A DNA stretch of 64,000 nucleotides from JAJRZL01 sp964557855 (GCA_964557855.1 CAZLBP010000009.1:51510-115509); one strand, 5' to 3'; counted from the stretch's first letter, positions 44,623-54,242 are shown. Notes: generated by a model from the letters alone, not told the origin. A program made the numbers and translations.

Positions 44623-45546
44623 ATGCAATTCGATCGTAACCTCATGGCTGTCCGGCGCGCACCGATTGCAGTAGTCGTTCTTGCAGCCGTGATGATCGCC
44701 GGCGCCACTGCCGACCGGTTATTTGCAGCCCCAAACCCACAGGGAGAAGCTGATATGCAGAAGCCGCAACAATTCCTGGCGAAGCTGCTGGGAACGCGCC
44801 CGACCTGGCCCGACGACGTGACGCCGGACGAAGAAAAGGTCATGCAGAAGCATTACGAGTATATGCGGAATCTCGTGAGGCAAAAGAAGGTGCTCATGGC
44901 CGGTCCGGTGTTCGATTTCAAGTTCGGATTGGTGATTGTGCAGGTGGCGTCACGAGAGGAAGCGGAGGAAATCCTGAGAAACGATCCGTCGGTGGTCGCG
45001 GGTCTGCATACGTATGAATTGTCCGAAATGGTGGTTTCTCTCGATGCCCACTCGGTACCGCCCCTGCGGTATGCCGAGAACCCGACCACCAAGATGATCC
45101 GTAAGGAAAAGACCGTATCGGCCGGCTTGTCCGAAGTCTGGCAGGCGTGGACTACAACCGAGGGCGTCAGGACATTCTTCTCACCGAATGCTAACGTGGA
45201 CTTACGGATCGGCGGTGAGTACCGAATCCTCTTCGCGATGGACTCCCCGCCCGGCCTACGCGGGTCGGAGGACTGCCGTATACTCAGCTACCTGCCGGAG
45301 AAAATGTTCTCGTTCGAGTGGAACGCACCGCCGCAGTTCGAGGAGCTGCGCCACACATATACGCGCATAGTCTTGCTGTTCGATGAGGTCGAACCCGGTC
45401 AGGTGAAGGTGACGCTGCACCACCTGGGCTGGGGTGAAGGCGGCCAATGGCCACAGGTGTACGACTATTTTGACCGGGCGTGGGGATACGTGTTGGGGAA
45501 TTTCGAGAAGCGTTTTGCGGAGGGGCCGTTAGATTGGGGGGAGTGA
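44623..45546 (+). CDS. YCII-related domain fused to SRPBCC (AHSA1-like) domain
   Basis: The 307-residue protein starts with a hydrophobic segment (about 12-35) that may be a signal peptide or anchor. Residues about 50-145 match the YCII pattern (KHYEYMRNLVRQKKVLMAGPV, then GLVIVQVASREEAEEILRNDP), an alpha-beta-barrel fold. Residues about 155-300 are a START/Bet v1-like SRPBCC domain of the AHSA1 kind (VSAGLSEVWQAWTTTEGVRTFFSPNA and IGGEYRILFAMDSPPGLRGS, ending HHLGWGEGGQWPQVYDYF). Both domains can bind small ligands; neither has an assigned reaction here. The in-frame ATG at 44644 is a possible alternative start. Confidence 0.8.
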   Translation: MQFDRNLMAVRRAPIAVVVLAAVMIAGATADRLFAAPNPQGEADMQKPQQFLAKLLGTRPTWPDDVTPDEEKVMQKHYEYMRNLVRQKKVLMAGPVFDFKFGLVIVQVASREEAEEILRNDPSVVAGLHTYELSEMVVSLDAHSVPPLRYAENPTTKMIRKEKTVSAGLSEVWQAWTTTEGVRTFFSPNANVDLRIGGEYRILFAMDSPPGLRGSEDCRILSYLPEKMFSFEWNAPPQFEELRHTYTRIVLLFDEVEPGQVKVTLHHLGWGEGGQWPQVYDYFDRAWGYVLGNFEKRFAEGPLDWGE

Positions 45547-45557
45547 GGGGGGAATAG

Positions 45558-45661
45558 AGGTTCCAGGTCCAACTTGGAGGGAAAGTCCGTTCCCAAATAC
45601 AATTTGAGGATAATTTGGGACCGAGGGAAATGGAGGGGCAACCCACCCGTTGGGTGGGGTA
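45558..45661. repeat. Family G and other short palindromes
   Basis: A TTCCAGGTCCAACTTGGAG block (about 45560), then TTCCCAAATACAATTTGAGG (about 45590), then a hairpin AACCCACCCGTTGGGTGG (about 45637). Together they fill the 200-base gap before the carboxypeptidase gene. Confidence 0.6.
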
Positions 45662-45752
45662 CCTTCTCCTTCGACAATCCTGTTGATGAATCTGCGTTTT
45701 TCACTATATTGTAGTCGACACATATACGTACTCACTCTTTCCGGAGGACATA

Positions 45753-48359
45753 ATGCTCCTTAGTGCTCGATTGGTCGTAAGTCTCCTCATTGTCGCAGTT
45801 ACCGCCCTATCGTCGGCGCAGAGCGCCCGGCACATGCAGGTGCGTGTCTACATAGATTCCAGGGAGGACTACCTTAAGATAGAGCCCCTCCATCTCGATC
45901 GGGCCGCCCGGGGCGACAACTACATCGAGATCATCACCAACCAGGAGGAATTGCAGCGCATTCAGGAGTTGGGCGTACGGACTGAGGTTGTCCAGGAGGA
46001 TCTGGTTTCGTTCTATCAGTCTCGTCTGGACCCGTCCCGTGATATGGGTGGTTACATGACTCTCGATGAAATCTACGCCTACCTCGATACGCTGATAGAT
46101 GATCACCGCAATCTGGTGTCCAATAAGACGCATATCGGTTACACGCTGGAAGGCCGCGATATGTGGGCGGTCAAAATATCGGATAACCCCAACCTCGATG
46201 AAGACGAACCGGAAGTCATGTTCACGGCTGCCATTCACGCGCGTGAAGTGATTACGCCGCTGGTCATGCTCAATATCATGGACTATCTTACCGACTGGTA
46301 CGGTGTCCTGCCGGAAGTGGCTGAGCTGGTCGACAACCGCGAACTCTGGTTCGTGATTCCGGTTAACCCCGACGGCTACTACTACAATGAAGTCACCAAC
46401 CCGAACGGCGGCGGCATGTGGCGCAAGAACCGTCGCAACAACGGTGACGGGAGTTTTGGTGTCGATCTCAACCGCAATTACGCCTACGAATGGGGCTACG
46501 ACGACGTCGGTTCTTCGCCCAGCGGCTTTGACAACACCTACCGGGGGACAGGACCGTTCTCCGAGCCGGAGTCACAGAATATGCGGGATTTCACTATCGC
46601 TCATGAATTCGTGATCACGGTGTACTATCATTCCTATTCCAACCTGATTCTCTGGCCCTGGGGATACGACTATTACATCACGCCCGACAATGACCTGTTT
46701 GCCGCCATGGGTGACAGTATGAGCCTTATGAACGGCTATGATCCCGGACCGGCACATACACTTTATCCGGCCAACGGGGTGACCGATGACTGGGGTTACG
46801 GCGAACAGGTGCTGAAAAACATGAACCTGGCATTCACCTTCGAAGTGGGCTCTTCGGAGGACGGCTTCTGGCCGCCAACCTGGCGTATACAGGAATTGGT
46901 TGACGAAAACCTTGACCCGGCCCTGTTCCTGGCCCGCATCGCCGACAACCCGTATGTCCTCAACCGGCCTCTGGCTCCGGCCATGATCGTGGCGGATACC
47001 GTCGACAGCGCCGGCTATGAAATCGCCTGGTCACACGATGATACGCTCAACCCGGCCGCCGCATTCGAACTGGTCGAGCTTCAGGATTTCGAGCGAGTCA
47101 CCGACCTCGCGGATGACTTCGACAACTGGATCAACAATGAATTCGAGGTAACGAATGCTCGCCGATATTCCTATCCCACCAGTTTCTTCTCCGGGGCAGT
47201 GAACAACGCCGCCCGTTATATCGAAATGGCCGACGCTCTCACTGTTCAGCCGGGGGATACGCTGCGCTTTCAAACCTGGTACGACATCGAGGAAGACTGG
47301 GATTACGCCTATGTCGATGTGTCACTCGATGGTACCACGTTTGCGCCGATCGCGGGCAATATGACGACAACGTACAATCCCCACGGCAATAACCGTGGTC
47401 ACGGCATCACCGGCCAGTCAGGCGGCTGGACGGAGGCGTTGTTTGACCTGTCTGCCTATGTCGGGCAGACCATATATATTCGCCTGTCATACTTTACCGA
47501 CGGGTTCGTGCTGGAAGAAGGCTTTTATGTCGATGATATTTATCCGGTCGACGGCTACGGGAGCGAAACAGTCGTGTCATCTTCGATCACCGACAGCGCC
47601 TGGTCGTTTGCCGACAGACCGGCCGGCATCTACTACTACAAGACAAGAGCCCGGGATGCCGAAGACCAGTGGGGACCTTTTTCAGCAATTGCCGAAACAT
47701 TCGTCAAGGGCAGCGAATATGTCTGTGTCGACTCCGATGCGGACGGTTTTGGCGATCCCGGGCATCCGGAAAACATGTGCCCCGACGACAACTGCCCGGA
47801 TCTGTATAATCCTGATCAGGAAGATCTCGACAGTGACGGTGTCGGCGACTCCTGTGACAACTGCGTCACAGTGGCCAACTCATCGCAGACGGATACGGAC
47901 GTGGATGGATTAGGCGATGTCTGCGACAATTGTCCCGCCGTCGCCAATCCCGGCCAGGAAGATCTTGACAACGATACTGTCGGTGATGTTTGCGACAGCT
48001 GTCCCAATGATCCCGATAATGATATCGATGCCGATACCTACTGTGCCGATCCGGACAACTGTGACTCCGTCTATAACCCCGGCCAGGAGGATACCGACTC
48101 CGACGGCGTCGGGGATGCCTGCTGTTGTCTGAATCGCGGCAATGTTGACGATTTAATCGGAATGGGCGGTCCGGTGGACGTGGCCGATGTAACTCAACTG
48201 GTCGATTACCTCTTCAAGGGAGGGACGATGCCCGATTGCCCGGAACAAGCCAACGTGGACGGTGTTGAAGGTCCGGCCGGTGCCATTGATGTTACGGATT
48301 TGAGCTATCTCGTTGATTTCCTTTTCCAGGGTGGTCCGGAGCCGCCGCCCTGCCCATAG
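45753..48359 (+). CDS. Secreted M14 zinc carboxypeptidase with TSP3 repeats and dockerin
   Basis: The 868-residue protein has a signal peptide (about 1-26) after GGAGG. Its M14 peptidase domain covers about 115-400. Zinc ligands are in AAIHAREVITP (H-x-x-E, His about 162) and a later His in YHSYSNLILWPWGY. The substrate motif NPDGYYYN, DLNRNYAYEWG and the catalytic Glu in FEVGSSEDGFWP are also present. An immune-inhibitor-A-like beta domain follows (about 445-625; FRLSYFTDG-type strands). Then come four calcium-binding TSP type 3 repeats (D-x-D-x-D-G-x-G-D-x-C-D-N-C, about 655-790) and a dockerin (about 805-865). It should release C-terminal residues outside the cell while docked by its tail. 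Confidence 0.92.
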   Translation: MLLSARLVVSLLIVAVTALSSAQSARHMQVRVYIDSREDYLKIEPLHLDRAARGDNYIEIITNQEELQRIQELGVRTEVVQEDLVSFYQSRLDPSRDMGGYMTLDEIYAYLDTLIDDHRNLVSNKTHIGYTLEGRDMWAVKISDNPNLDEDEPEVMFTAAIHAREVITPLVMLNIMDYLTDWYGVLPEVAELVDNRELWFVIPVNPDGYYYNEVTNPNGGGMWRKNRRNNGDGSFGVDLNRNYAYEWGYDDVGSSPSGFDNTYRGTGPFSEPESQNMRDFTIAHEFVITVYYHSYSNLILWPWGYDYYITPDNDLFAAMGDSMSLMNGYDPGPAHTLYPANGVTDDWGYGEQVLKNMNLAFTFEVGSSEDGFWPPTWRIQELVDENLDPALFLARIADNPYVLNRPLAPAMIVADTVDSAGYEIAWSHDDTLNPAAAFELVELQDFERVTDLADDFDNWINNEFEVTNARRYSYPTSFFSGAVNNAARYIEMADALTVQPGDTLRFQTWYDIEEDWDYAYVDVSLDGTTFAPIAGNMTTTYNPHGNNRGHGITGQSGGWTEALFDLSAYVGQTIYIRLSYFTDGFVLEEGFYVDDIYPVDGYGSETVVSSSITDSAWSFADRPAGIYYYKTRARDAEDQWGPFSAIAETFVKGSEYVCVDSDADGFGDPGHPENMCPDDNCPDLYNPDQEDLDSDGVGDSCDNCVTVANSSQTDTDVDGLGDVCDNCPAVANPGQEDLDNDTVGDVCDSCPNDPDNDIDADTYCADPDNCDSVYNPGQEDTDSDGVGDACCCLNRGNVDDLIGMGGPVDVADVTQLVDYLFKGGTMPDCPEQANVDGVEGPAGAIDVTDLSYLVDFLFQGGPEPPPCP

Positions 48360-48434
48360 AGTGGAGTTTTAGCGTGTAAACAAACTGCGTTTACGCCCGA
48401 AATACCAAGTAGACGCCTCAATATTGAGACAAGT

Positions 48435-49907
48435 ATGAAGTATTTTAGAATCCCGATCCTGTTGCTCATGTGTCTTGCTACAGCCAGGGCCGACTTTTCT
48501 CTGGGTATAGAGCATATCCCCAATGTATCCCCCGGCAATTCGGTTACGGTTGACTTATTCTTTGAAAACGATGCTCCGGTTTTAGAAATGGGTGGATTCG
48601 ACCTGCTCGTTGTTTTCGATTCAGCCCTGAGTTTGCAGGACGCGCAGCCGGGTCAATTCCATACGGATTGTGAATGGGAGTATTTTCTTCAGACCGCATA
48701 TAACCCCTATGAACTAAGACTCGTGGCCATAGCGGACCAGGCCAGTAATGGCGTTCACCCCTCGTGTTACGGGGCTGCATCGGGTGTTTTTGCGCAGCTT
48801 ACGTTCACAGTGAGCAGTCCGGCCTCCGGCAAAACGTTCCTGCCGATTAAGTGGATCTGGTACGACTGCGGTGACAATTCCATTTCGTCTCAGGATGGCA
48901 ACACGCTTCACATTTCCAATGAAATCTACGATTTCGATGGCGTATCGTTTGTCGCGATCACGGGCAACAACCCGTTTCCCACTCTTACCGGCGCTCCCGA
49001 CGCCTGCCTCAGCGCAGCCCCGATAACCCGCACTATCGATTTTTATAACGGCGGCGTTGGTCTGAATATTCCGGATACCATTCCTCCAGTAGCCTCCTGC
49101 CCGGGCAGTATCACGGTCGGCAACGACTCCGGCGAGTGCGGATCTTACGTAACCTACTCGGCCTCCGTCTCTGACAACAGGCCGGGCGCTACAATCGATT
49201 GCAATCCTCCCTCGGGTGCGTTTTTCTCCCTCGGACAGACGTCGGTCACGTGCATCGCTCAGGACCTGGGCGGCAACACGGACACCTGCAGCTTCATAAT
49301 CACCGTCAACGACACAATCCCCCCAACGCTCGTTTGTCCCAATGATACCGTGGTAGCCGCTGATCCGGGTCAGGCGGGGGCCGTAGTGTACTTCAGCAGC
49401 CCAACGGTTGTTGATGACTGCTCCTCCGAATTGTACACGTATATCACCCCGAGTTCAGGTTCATTTCTCGGTACCGGCACAACCCAGGTGCGTGTGCTGG
49501 TCTTCGATTCCAGCGGTAACGGCAATATCTGCTATTTCGACGTGACGGTTCTGCCAAGCGATATCGACAATGACGGCTACCCCGATTCGGTCGATAACTG
49601 CCCTCAGGTCTACAACCCCGACCAGGCCGACACGGATGGGGACGGCGTGGGCGACTCCTGTTGCTGTGTTCTCCGCGGCGATGTTAACAACATGGTTGGC
49701 TCTACGGGGGAGGAAATCGATGTCAGCGACTTGACCTACCTTATTGCCTTCTTGTATACGGGCGGCCCTCCGGCTCCCTGCCCGGAACAGGCTAATGTAG
49801 ATAACATAATCGGTATCGACGGTCCGATCGATATTGCCGACATGACGTACCTGATCGCCTATCTCTACACCGGCGGACCGGCGCCACCCGCGTGTGATGC
49901 GCCTTAA
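48435..49907 (+). CDS. Secreted cohesin-like/HYR protein with TSP3 and dockerin
   Basis: The 490-residue protein has a signal peptide (MKYFRIPILLLMCLATARA). Residues about 22-150 look like a cohesin: IEHIPNVSPGNSVTVDLFFEN, then EMGGFDLLVVFDSALSLQDA, and GVFAQLTFTVSSPASG. Two HYR domains follow (about 215-295 and 300-375), typified by PPVASCPGSITVGNDSGEC and TSVTCIAQDLGGNTDTCSF. One TSP3 repeat lies near 378-410 (DIDNDGYPDSVDNCP). A dockerin covers about 415-485. Carrying a cohesin-like head and a dockerin tail, it could link two other secreted proteins. It follows the carboxypeptidase gene by about 75 bases and may be its operon partner. Confidence 0.75.
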   Translation: MKYFRIPILLLMCLATARADFSLGIEHIPNVSPGNSVTVDLFFENDAPVLEMGGFDLLVVFDSALSLQDAQPGQFHTDCEWEYFLQTAYNPYELRLVAIADQASNGVHPSCYGAASGVFAQLTFTVSSPASGKTFLPIKWIWYDCGDNSISSQDGNTLHISNEIYDFDGVSFVAITGNNPFPTLTGAPDACLSAAPITRTIDFYNGGVGLNIPDTIPPVASCPGSITVGNDSGECGSYVTYSASVSDNRPGATIDCNPPSGAFFSLGQTSVTCIAQDLGGNTDTCSFIITVNDTIPPTLVCPNDTVVAADPGQAGAVVYFSSPTVVDDCSSELYTYITPSSGSFLGTGTTQVRVLVFDSSGNGNICYFDVTVLPSDIDNDGYPDSVDNCPQVYNPDQADTDGDGVGDSCCCVLRGDVNNMVGSTGEEIDVSDLTYLIAFLYTGGPPAPCPEQANVDNIIGIDGPIDIADMTYLIAYLYTGGPAPPACDAP

Positions 49908-49913
49908 AGGGCC

Positions 49914-50164
49914 GGTTGCAAAACCCGGGTTTCTGTTGTGTCAGGTCTTGAGCCCGCGACAGGGGGATTGTGACCTGACACGTAACTCGTTGGGAACCAA
50001 GAGCGGCCGGTCATGTTAGTTGGCGCGGCGCAAGGCGGCGCTGCGGGTGAGTTTGCATTCACCCCAAACGAGTTCGGGTGGCCACCCAGGGGAAGGCGCC
50101 CGGACAGATGTCCGGGACACAAATCCAATGCGATAAGTGTCGAAACCCGAAGCGGGGTTTTAAC
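49914..50164. repeat. Repeat mosaic: MITE left half, E, D, A
   Basis: The left half of the MITE-like element (GGTTGCAAAACCCGGG at 49914, then GTGTCAGGTCTTGAGCCCGC at 49938-49981) lacks its right half. Next come E (CCCCAAACGAGTTCGGGTGG) near 50061-50085, a D-like palindrome CCCGGACAGATGTCCGGG at 50099-50116, and a degenerate A (GGGGTTTTAAC) at 50139-50164. No gene lies in this gap. Confidence 0.75.
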
Positions 50165-50214
50165 TCACAGGAGCTGGGGCACGAGTTGGTTCGATCTGTC
50201 GTCCATTCGGATGA

Positions 50215-53200
50215 CTACGGACAGTCGGGCGGTGGCGGTCCACCTTTGAACAGGTAGTCTACCAGATAACTCAGGTCGGCAACATCAAAGGCTCCGCCGG
50301 GACCAACGACGCCATCGACGTTGCCCTCGTCCTCACATGGCGGCACCGGGCCGCCCTGGAACAAGTACTCCACCAGATACGATAAATCAGCTACGTCTAT
50401 TTCACCGGCGGGACCGGTGAGCTGATCGACATTGCCGCGCAGGCCGTCGCCATTGCAGCAGCCTCCGGTACAAGGGGGCACTAAGTGATTGATCAGCCAG
50501 GCCTGTGCTTTGCCCAAATTCACCATTAGCGAGTCCACCGTTCCGTACTGCACGGATGACAATATCGAATAGATCACCAGTGTATCCTCTGCGCCCAGGC
50601 TATAGTCGCTGAAGAATGTAGTCATGACATGATAGTCCGTAGCTCCGGGGACCGGTGGATTGACGCTATAGCCGGCTTGTGTCATCAGTTGATATACTTC
50701 GGATGGTACCAGCCCGGACGAGGGAAAAAGATACACGTAATTGTCAGCCAAATACCCTCCGTACGCTAACGCCGCAGTATCAACCAAACAACTGTCGTTG
50801 ACGTAGTAGCCCAGGAAGGCCTGACCGCCGTAACGGTAGTCGTTGGGCTGACAGCCACTGCCGTTGGTTTCTGAACCTTTGAGGTAGATGAGGTTATCCG
50901 GCGGACTGTATCCACCCGTGTTCTGTGCCACATCGTCGGAAGGGATATCCCAGTCAACATACTCGCCGATATGCAGCCCCGAGTGCGGGAGGCCGTCATA
51001 GGAAAAGAGCCGCAGCTGACCTATAACAAACCGGCAGGTGTCCGGATGTTTGGGCGCCCACCACGTTTTCTCCAGCGCCAACGTGGAATCATTGGTGACA
51101 AATGTGCCGGTTTTATACTTCTGGTACTCGGGAGTATCTATGGTGGGTACGGTCGGTTTGAGCTCTGTCACATCGGCATACGTATCGCTCCCGTAGGCTG
51201 TCCATTCCACAATCGTATCGCTGCCTGAAATATAGCACAGGAGCGGGGTGCCGTCATAGATATATAGATCGGCATTGGGATCACAGTCACCGAACTCGGC
51301 ATAATCCAGAGTAGCGCCGTAGTCGCCGTCGTGGGCACAGTTCCCGTGATGCCCTACTGTCAGTTGGGTGCAGCCTGTACTCACCGTGTCATACACCTGA
51401 TTGGACAGGTCGCAGGCATCGCCGATGCCGTCGCCGTCCGAGTCCGCCTGGCTGGGATTGTAGACATACGGGCAGTTGTCATCCGGACAGGTGTTGCCCG
51501 GTTCCCACGGATCACCATATCCGTCGCCGTCGCTATCGATGCAGGTATCCAGAATAGCCGTGAACGTTCGAATCTCCGAGTATTCAGATGTTTCAGCGGT
51601 GGATACTTTGCCGGCGCGTACTCGCCAATAGTAGTCGTTGCCGGCTGTCAGGGCGGCAGCAGGCACCAAGTAGATAGAAGTATCCATATCAGCAGTAAGA
51701 ACAGTGCTGGCGAAGTCGAATACTTCGGAGATTTCCAGATGGTATTGAACATCATTAAGTTTCCAGGCCGTGCCCCAGTCGAAGACGGCGTCGGTCGTCA
51801 GGGCACTACCGCCGTCAGCCGGACTGATGAGCCGGGGCGCCAGTACCGGGATAGTCCAGTCGGCGCCAAACACGTCCTGGTTGCCGTAGACGGTGCCTGT
51901 CCAGGTGGCATGGACGTGATCGTTGAAGGCGGTGATACCGATGTATTCGGCGATTGCTCCCGCTCGGGGTCCGCGATTCACCAGCGACGCGTAGACCGGG
52001 CCATCGGGATCGGGGATATTCCCGTCTTTGTCGGCGCTCTTGAGCCACGTCGGGTTCACAGATTGCGCAGAGATCCGATGGTTGGTTGTGAACGTTTCAC
52101 CCCCGTCGAAGGAATAAGCGACAAAGGCATCGAACAGCGTATGCGTGGCCGGATCGGTACGTTGATCGTAGAAGATTACTACTATCGTCCCCTCGCTGTT
52201 ACATATCATCCACGGATGGAACTGATCAAAGGGCGCCTCGGGGCCGGTGAAGTCGTCGTTGATATAGAGTGGCTGTGACCATATCAGGCCGCCGTTTGTG
52301 GAGCGAATGAACTCGATGTTGTAGTCGTAAAAAGTAGTATTGGTGGTATCGACATTGGCGTAAGCCACATACAGGTTGCCGTCAAACGGACCGCCCGAAA
52401 TGTCCGCTGCCGGTGTCGGCTGGTTATATACATCGACACCTCCATCCACGACGCCCCAGTTGCCAAAGGTATGACGTATAACCTGGCGCGGTCCGAAGCT
52501 CGCGCCGCCGTCGGTCGACTTGACCGATACGAGGGCGTAATAGGCGTTACAGGTGGTCGAATCAATGTCATAACTGATCCAGAAGACATGGACCGCACCG
52601 TCACTGCCGACCAGCGGGCAGGCAAATTGCCCGGCGTCTAACACCCCCCATGCGCAATTCTGGTCGTTCAGTTTCGGTCCCACAACAAGCGTATCGTCGA
52701 AAGAGGCAGCACCGTCGGTGGAACGGGCAAACATGATGCGTGTCGGATTCGGAAACCGGGCCCAGGCAATATAGAGGTTGCCGGAGTGCGGTCCGGTGGT
52801 CATGTCGGTGGTGATGAACTCCTTGTCCTCGAAGTAGAACCCGATAGTATCGGAAACCGTAACCGGCCCGGTCCAACTGGCGCCGTTATCAGTCGATTTC
52901 AAAACCGAAATATGAGACGAATCATCATGATTGCCCGGTTCATAATCGAGGACACCTATGTAGTAATTCCCGTTACGATCAACGGTCAGGGTCGGGTCCG
53001 ACTGCCAGGAGAAGACCTGCATGGACGGATGGATGAGAGAGTCGATCCAGAATGAGGGTATTATCTCATGTCCGATCCCCACCTGCCGATAGCCCAGCCG
53101 AAAGTCACGCCAAACGGCGATTACGACGGTACTGTCGATGGGACTGGTCCAGATCTGCTCTTCGTTCTGTAATTCGGGAGAAGACGAAGAGATTTGGTAA

Positions 53201-53403
53201 TTCAATGGAGGCGGCGGATCCAGTCTCGAAATGGCCTCAGTCTTTTTGGTTTCGACTGCATTGACCACAGGTGGGGTAGTCTGCTCTCGGTATTCTTTTA
53301 TCGTCTCCGATAACCGGTTCGACTGGTGAGCCGAACCAGAGGTAAGAACTGCGAAGCCCACAATTATCGCCACGAGAACTGTAATGGTAACACGGAACAA
53401 CAT
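50215..53403 (-). CDS. Secreted BNR-propeller protein with TSP3 and dockerin tail
   Basis: The 1062-residue protein has an N-terminal signal anchor (about 1-24) and a GGAG site 11 bases before its ATG. A short linker precedes a large BNR/sialidase-like propeller (about 90-500) with clear Asp-box motifs: STDNGASW, STDGAASFDD, SVKSTDGGASFG. A fibronectin-III-like domain follows (about 520-620). A TSP3 segment (CIDSDGDGYGDPW, then DSDGDGIGDACD) covers about 620-670. A further domain of about 300 residues (710-960) with a DUF-like beta pattern precedes the dockerin (about 985-1060). Sialidase Arg triads were not traced, so the substrate is open; many such proteins bind or cleave surface glycans. 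Confidence 0.87.
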   Translation of the reverse strand: MLFRVTITVLVAIIVGFAVLTSGSAHQSNRLSETIKEYREQTTPPVVNAVETKKTEAISRLDPPPPLNYQISSSSPELQNEEQIWTSPIDSTVVIAVWRDFRLGYRQVGIGHEIIPSFWIDSLIHPSMQVFSWQSDPTLTVDRNGNYYIGVLDYEPGNHDDSSHISVLKSTDNGASWTGPVTVSDTIGFYFEDKEFITTDMTTGPHSGNLYIAWARFPNPTRIMFARSTDGAASFDDTLVVGPKLNDQNCAWGVLDAGQFACPLVGSDGAVHVFWISYDIDSTTCNAYYALVSVKSTDGGASFGPRQVIRHTFGNWGVVDGGVDVYNQPTPAADISGGPFDGNLYVAYANVDTTNTTFYDYNIEFIRSTNGGLIWSQPLYINDDFTGPEAPFDQFHPWMICNSEGTIVVIFYDQRTDPATHTLFDAFVAYSFDGGETFTTNHRISAQSVNPTWLKSADKDGNIPDPDGPVYASLVNRGPRAGAIAEYIGITAFNDHVHATWTGTVYGNQDVFGADWTIPVLAPRLISPADGGSALTTDAVFDWGTAWKLNDVQYHLEISEVFDFASTVLTADMDTSIYLVPAAALTAGNDYYWRVRAGKVSTAETSEYSEIRTFTAILDTCIDSDGDGYGDPWEPGNTCPDDNCPYVYNPSQADSDGDGIGDACDLSNQVYDTVSTGCTQLTVGHHGNCAHDGDYGATLDYAEFGDCDPNADLYIYDGTPLLCYISGSDTIVEWTAYGSDTYADVTELKPTVPTIDTPEYQKYKTGTFVTNDSTLALEKTWWAPKHPDTCRFVIGQLRLFSYDGLPHSGLHIGEYVDWDIPSDDVAQNTGGYSPPDNLIYLKGSETNGSGCQPNDYRYGGQAFLGYYVNDSCLVDTAALAYGGYLADNYVYLFPSSGLVPSEVYQLMTQAGYSVNPPVPGATDYHVMTTFFSDYSLGAEDTLVIYSILSSVQYGTVDSLMVNLGKAQAWLINHLVPPCTGGCCNGDGLRGNVDQLTGPAGEIDVADLSYLVEYLFQGGPVPPCEDEGNVDGVVGPGGAFDVADLSYLVDYLFKGGPPPPDCP

Positions 53404-53513
53404 GACGGTGTTACTCCTATGTTGGAGGTTAGTTTGAAGCCGGCGACATGGGATGCCTGACTGCCGGATTCACACCCCCATAATGTAACAAATTTCAGCA
53501 AGAAGTCAAGGAA

Positions 53514-53924
53514 TTACGGATCGATAGTGCGGCGCTTGGAAGTGGACGAGAGACTAGAGGTTGTGTCCGGTTTGTCCCTGCCCTTCATATACCCCTCCCG
53601 CACGTCACACAACGAATCGATATAGTAGTTTACCCAGCGGGCGAAGTCCTTGTAGCGCTCCGGTTCATGGCTATACTTGTCCAGGTATGCCTGCATTTGC
53701 TCGCGGGTCAGGCCGGCATCGGCGATGAACGAGTCCCGGATCGTCGCGAACATCTGCGGTTCGTTGCGGAACCGCGTGGCGTTAAACCATACCCGGGCCG
53801 TCAATTCGGCTCGGTGCTGCGTCATGGCGGCCTGTCGACGAGTGGTGTAACGATCGTAGTAGTAATAGCCCCCGACCATAAGTCCGATCAGAACCAGGGG
53901 CACGATGCGCTTCAACCAGATCAA
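53514..53924 (-). CDS. Small membrane-anchored hypothetical protein, TTG start
   Basis: The 136-residue protein begins with TTG at 53924, chosen because GGAG lies 6 bases upstream and the hydrophobic helix IVPLVLIGLMVGGYYYY follows at once. The rest is helical and soluble (ELTARVWFNATRFRN, GLTREQMQAYLDKY, RYKDFARWVNYYIDSLC). It is likely to sit on the periplasmic side anchored in the inner membrane, or to be a signal-peptide-bearing protein. The family is not recognised. It stands alone between two repeat-rich gaps. Confidence 0.65.
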   Translation of the reverse strand: MIWLKRIVPLVLIGLMVGGYYYYDRYTTRRQAAMTQHRAELTARVWFNATRFRNEPQMFATIRDSFIADAGLTREQMQAYLDKYSHEPERYKDFARWVNYYIDSLCDVREGYMKGRDKPDTTSSLSSTSKRRTIDP

Positions 53925-54055
53925 ACTAACTCCAACTTAACGTTGCGCCGATGCGTACAATTCAGTAAACTGGCGGACCCGTTTAGCCGGGTCCGTGTGT
54001 TATATTGTATACTATGGAAATGAAGCATTGGAAGCAAAGTTTAATCGGTGGGACG

Positions 54056-54190
54056 GGGCGGATGTGGACATCTGCCGCTCGTGGAGTCAGGCAGGGTCGC
54101 CTGACATCACCCAGTTGTCGAAACCCGAAGCGGGATTTCGACCTACGGGCTCATCAACGACCCCAAACGAGTTTGGGGTGGCCACCCAGT
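54056..54190. repeat. Repeat mosaic: D, A, E
   Basis: Family D (GGGCGGATGTGGACATCTG) at 54056-54077, the consensus family A copy at 54117-54142 and family E (CCCCAAACGAGTTTGGGGTG) at about 54161-54190. The three occur here in a single array about 130 bases long, just upstream of ispG. Confidence 0.9.
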
Positions 54191-54242
54191 GCCCATAGCA
54201 CGTTGAGGTGGGGCCAGTCCCTGAGGGACAAGACGAGAGGAT

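Noticed and set aside
15412..54190. Repeats read as a CRISPR array
   Set aside because: The copies are far apart, in separate gaps, with no regular spacers and no cas genes.
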